Positions 62,326-64,000 of a stretch of DNA of 64,000 bases are shown here, piece after piece (positions within the stretch are counted from its first letter, which is position 1; each line of letters starts with the position of its first letter). The position numbers were made by a program, and so were the translations under genes. A model generated the notes under the pieces. That model saw nothing but the letters and a program-made list of their open reading frames with translations. It ran no database searches and was not told the DNA's origin. The stretch covers positions 1 to 64,000 of the forward strand of contig NZ_CCYH01000038.1 in the NCBI RefSeq assembly GCF_000820765.1, read 5' to 3'. Source of the DNA: Candidatus Soleaferrea massiliensis AP7 (GTDB lineage Bacteria; Bacillota; Clostridia; Oscillospirales; Ruminococcaceae).

Positions 62326-62752
62326 TATCCCTCTTTCTGCTTCGGCCGTCTGCGGACGGCGTTTGGCTTTGGTCAGGGCGGCTGAATGGCTGGCAGCGGA
62401 CGCTTACGTTCTCTAAGTCGATCTTTGCAGGTACCCCCATTTCCGCAGCTGCTTTGTAAATGACTCTTTAACCGATATTTGTAGACAAGCTGCGCGTATT
62501 CCATACAAGCCTTTTCGAAATCATGTTTCATCTGCATTCATCCCTTTATACCATAAATACCGCACAATGTCTGTTTCGTTACAATGTTTCTGCTTATTCT
62601 ATAAAAAAGAGCCTGCTGTGTCAACAGCAGGTCCCTGTCTCTGTCTGCGTCCATATCCTGATGCCGCCGTCTGCGTCCGGCTTATCCCAACTGGATAACC
62701 GAACGATGCCGCGGCAGCCATGCAAAGCATCTTGCCAGACTTGTCGTCCGGA
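62326..62752 (-). terminator. Intergenic region with the terminator of the FAD oxidoreductase gene
   Basis: CCTGCTGT (62612-62619) pairs with ACAGCAGG (62624-62631), and TCTTTTTTAT follows on the minus strand (62601-62611). It ends the oxidoreductase transcript. No gene is visible in the rest. Confidence 0.7.
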
Positions 62753-64000
62753 TCAGTCTGTGTCCGGCGCGTAGCGGCGCATCAGCGCCTGCGCTACGCG
62801 CAGCCCGTCCACGCCGGCGCTGACGATGCCGCCGGCATAACCGGCTCCTTCTCCGCAGGGAAAAAGCCCTTCGGCGCCAGCCGATTGCAGCGTTTCACCG
62901 CGCAGGATGCGGATGGGCGACGAGGTGCGCGTTTCCACGCCGGTCAGCACCGCATCGTCACAGGCATACCCTTTGATCCTTCGGTCAAAACGGTACAAGC
63001 CTTTTTTCAACATCTGAGAGATAAACGGTGGAAAGAATGCGCCAAAATCGCAGGCTTCCACGCCAAGGCTGTAGCTCGGCTGTATCCTTCCAAGCGTCAG
63101 CCCCTTCTTTCCCGCCAGAAAGTTTCCGACGGTCTGCGCGGGCGCGCGGTAGGTGCCGTTCCCGGCCCGGAAGGCCTTCTGTTCCAGCTCCCGCTGGAAA
63201 TGCATCCCCGCAAACACATCGGAACCGAAATCCGACGCGCCCACCGATACCACAAGCGCCGCGTTCGCATTCTCCCGGTCGCGCGCATACTCGCTCATGC
63301 CGTTGGTCACCACGCCTCCGGCCTCGGAGGAGGACGGCACCACCAGCCCGCCCGGGCACATGCAGAAGGTATAGACCGCACGGTCCCCTTCCCGCAGGCT
63401 GAGCTGGTATTCCCCATGCCTGAGCGCCGGATGGGACGCGAACTTCCCATACAGTGCGGTGTCGATTTCACGCTGCAGATGCTCAATCCGCACGCCGACC
63501 GAGAATGCCTTTGGTTCCATCGGGACTTCCCTATTCCCCAGCATCTCAAAGGTATCCCGTGCGCTGTGCCCGATGGCCAGCACCAGCGCTTCGGTCTCCA
63601 GTTTCCCCTCATCCAGCTCAATCGAGCAGAGCCTGCCATTCCGCACCGAGATATCGCGCAGAGCGGCATGGAAGCGGATCTCCCCGCCGAGCGAAAGGAT
63701 CTCCTCCCGGATGGACCGGACCACCTCGCGCAGCCGGTCGGTCCCGATATGCGGCTTGGCCCTTGTCAGGATCTCCCGGGGCGCGCCGTGCTGCGCAAAG
63801 GTCTCCAAGATATAGCCGCATCGATCATCGTGGATGCGGGTCGTGAGCTTGCCGTCCGAAAAGGTGCCGGCGCCGCCTTCGCCGAACTGCACGTTGTTGT
63901 TTTCGTCGAGCGTCCCTTCCTTCCAGAAGCGCTCCACCGCCTGTATCCGCTCTTCAACCGGCGCACCGCGCTCCAAAACCAGCGGCCGGTAGCCGTTTCT
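62753..64000 (-). CDS. FAD-dependent oxidoreductase (COG2509-type), partial at the window edge
   Basis: At least 415 aa; the gene continues past 64000. The visible start of the frame, NGYRPLVLERG, is the end of an N-terminal FAD-binding Rossmann strand, so the GxGxxG motif lies outside the window. Within it are NNNVQFGEGGAGTFSDGKLTTR, ALVLAIGHSARDTFEML, PKAFSVGVRIEHLQ and the C-terminal LFPCGEGAGYAGGIVSAGVDGLRVA. This set fits the uncharacterised FAD-dependent dehydrogenase family, with unknown substrate. An internal ATG at 63976 is not the real start. Confidence 0.88.
   Translation of the reverse strand, partial: RNGYRPLVLERGAPVEERIQAVERFWKEGTLDENNNVQFGEGGAGTFSDGKLTTRIHDDRCGYILETFAQHGAPREILTRAKPHIGTDRLREVVRSIREEILSLGGEIRFHAALRDISVRNGRLCSIELDEGKLETEALVLAIGHSARDTFEMLGNREVPMEPKAFSVGVRIEHLQREIDTALYGKFASHPALRHGEYQLSLREGDRAVYTFCMCPGGLVVPSSSEAGGVVTNGMSEYARDRENANAALVVSVGASDFGSDVFAGMHFQRELEQKAFRAGNGTYRAPAQTVGNFLAGKKGLTLGRIQPSYSLGVEACDFGAFFPPFISQMLKKGLYRFDRRIKGYACDDAVLTGVETRTSSPIRILRGETLQSAGAEGLFPCGEGAGYAGGIVSAGVDGLRVAQALMRRYAPDTD

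Overview
The window reads as a chromosome segment from a Gram-positive, endospore-forming anaerobe, most likely a gut Clostridia of the Ruminococcaceae/Oscillospirales type. The evidence is a set of sporulation genes (spoIIGA-sigE, gpr-spoIIP, a spoIIQ-like M23 gene, two CotF-like coat genes), Firmicutes gene orders (tig-clpP-clpX-lon-ysxC; rplS-lepB-rbgA-rnhB; rpsT divergent from gpr), a dockerin on a secreted glycosidase, and consensus SigA promoters. Coding DNA is moderately GC-rich by eye. The stretch around 33.2-35.2 kb is clearly AT-richer. I found no tRNA, rRNA, CRISPR array, prophage or intact insertion sequence.

Layout. 0-5.7 kb: tandem repeats, then a very large secreted GH110-type alpha-galactosidase with Ig-like, cadherin-like, NPCBM and dockerin modules. 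5.9-11.6 kb: ftsE-ftsX, two M23 peptidases with coiled coils and an S41 protease, an envelope and division cluster. 11.8-14.2 kb: a CdaR/PucR-type regulator and an ABC ATPase that has lost every catalytic motif. 14.4-17.4 kb: a pseudouridine synthase, sigE and spoIIGA. 17.7-21.5 kb: plus-strand genes (DUF5685 and DnaJ pair, membrane proteins, DUF421-DUF4363). 21.5-31.4 kb: nrdR, a sugar isomerase, secDF, purB, an aminotransferase, asnS. 31.5-33 kb: luxS and mtnN, which together detoxify S-adenosylhomocysteine. 33.7-37.8 kb: an accessory region with a CofE-like gene, an unusual promoter plus mini-ORF unit, a DUF1292 gene, a probable 6S RNA, and an Lsa-type ABC-F resistance gene behind a well-formed attenuation leader. 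37.9-41 kb: split TauE/SafE exporter, hslO, a methyltransferase, a TrpR-like regulator. 41-49.5 kb: lysA, ysxC, lon, clpX, clpP, tig. 49.6-56 kb: phosphoesterase, DUF1540, thrC, yraN, rnhB, rbgA, lepB, rplS. 56.5-62 kb: spoIIP, gpr, rpsT, a 53-aa membrane protein, a spoIIQ-like gene, coat genes. The window ends inside an FAD-dependent oxidoreductase.

The most interesting item is the ABC-F leader (35.87-36.15 kb). A six-codon upstream ORF carries an 11-nt sequence that recurs exactly in the 3' part of an intrinsic terminator. A complementary 10-mer lies between them. This is the layout expected for ribosome-stalling-controlled antitermination by a ribosome-targeting antibiotic. Other notable items are the dead ABC ATPase, a structured dispersed repeat with compensatory changes between its two copies, a stand-alone LarE-C-terminus-like protein, and small ORFs with clear expression signals.
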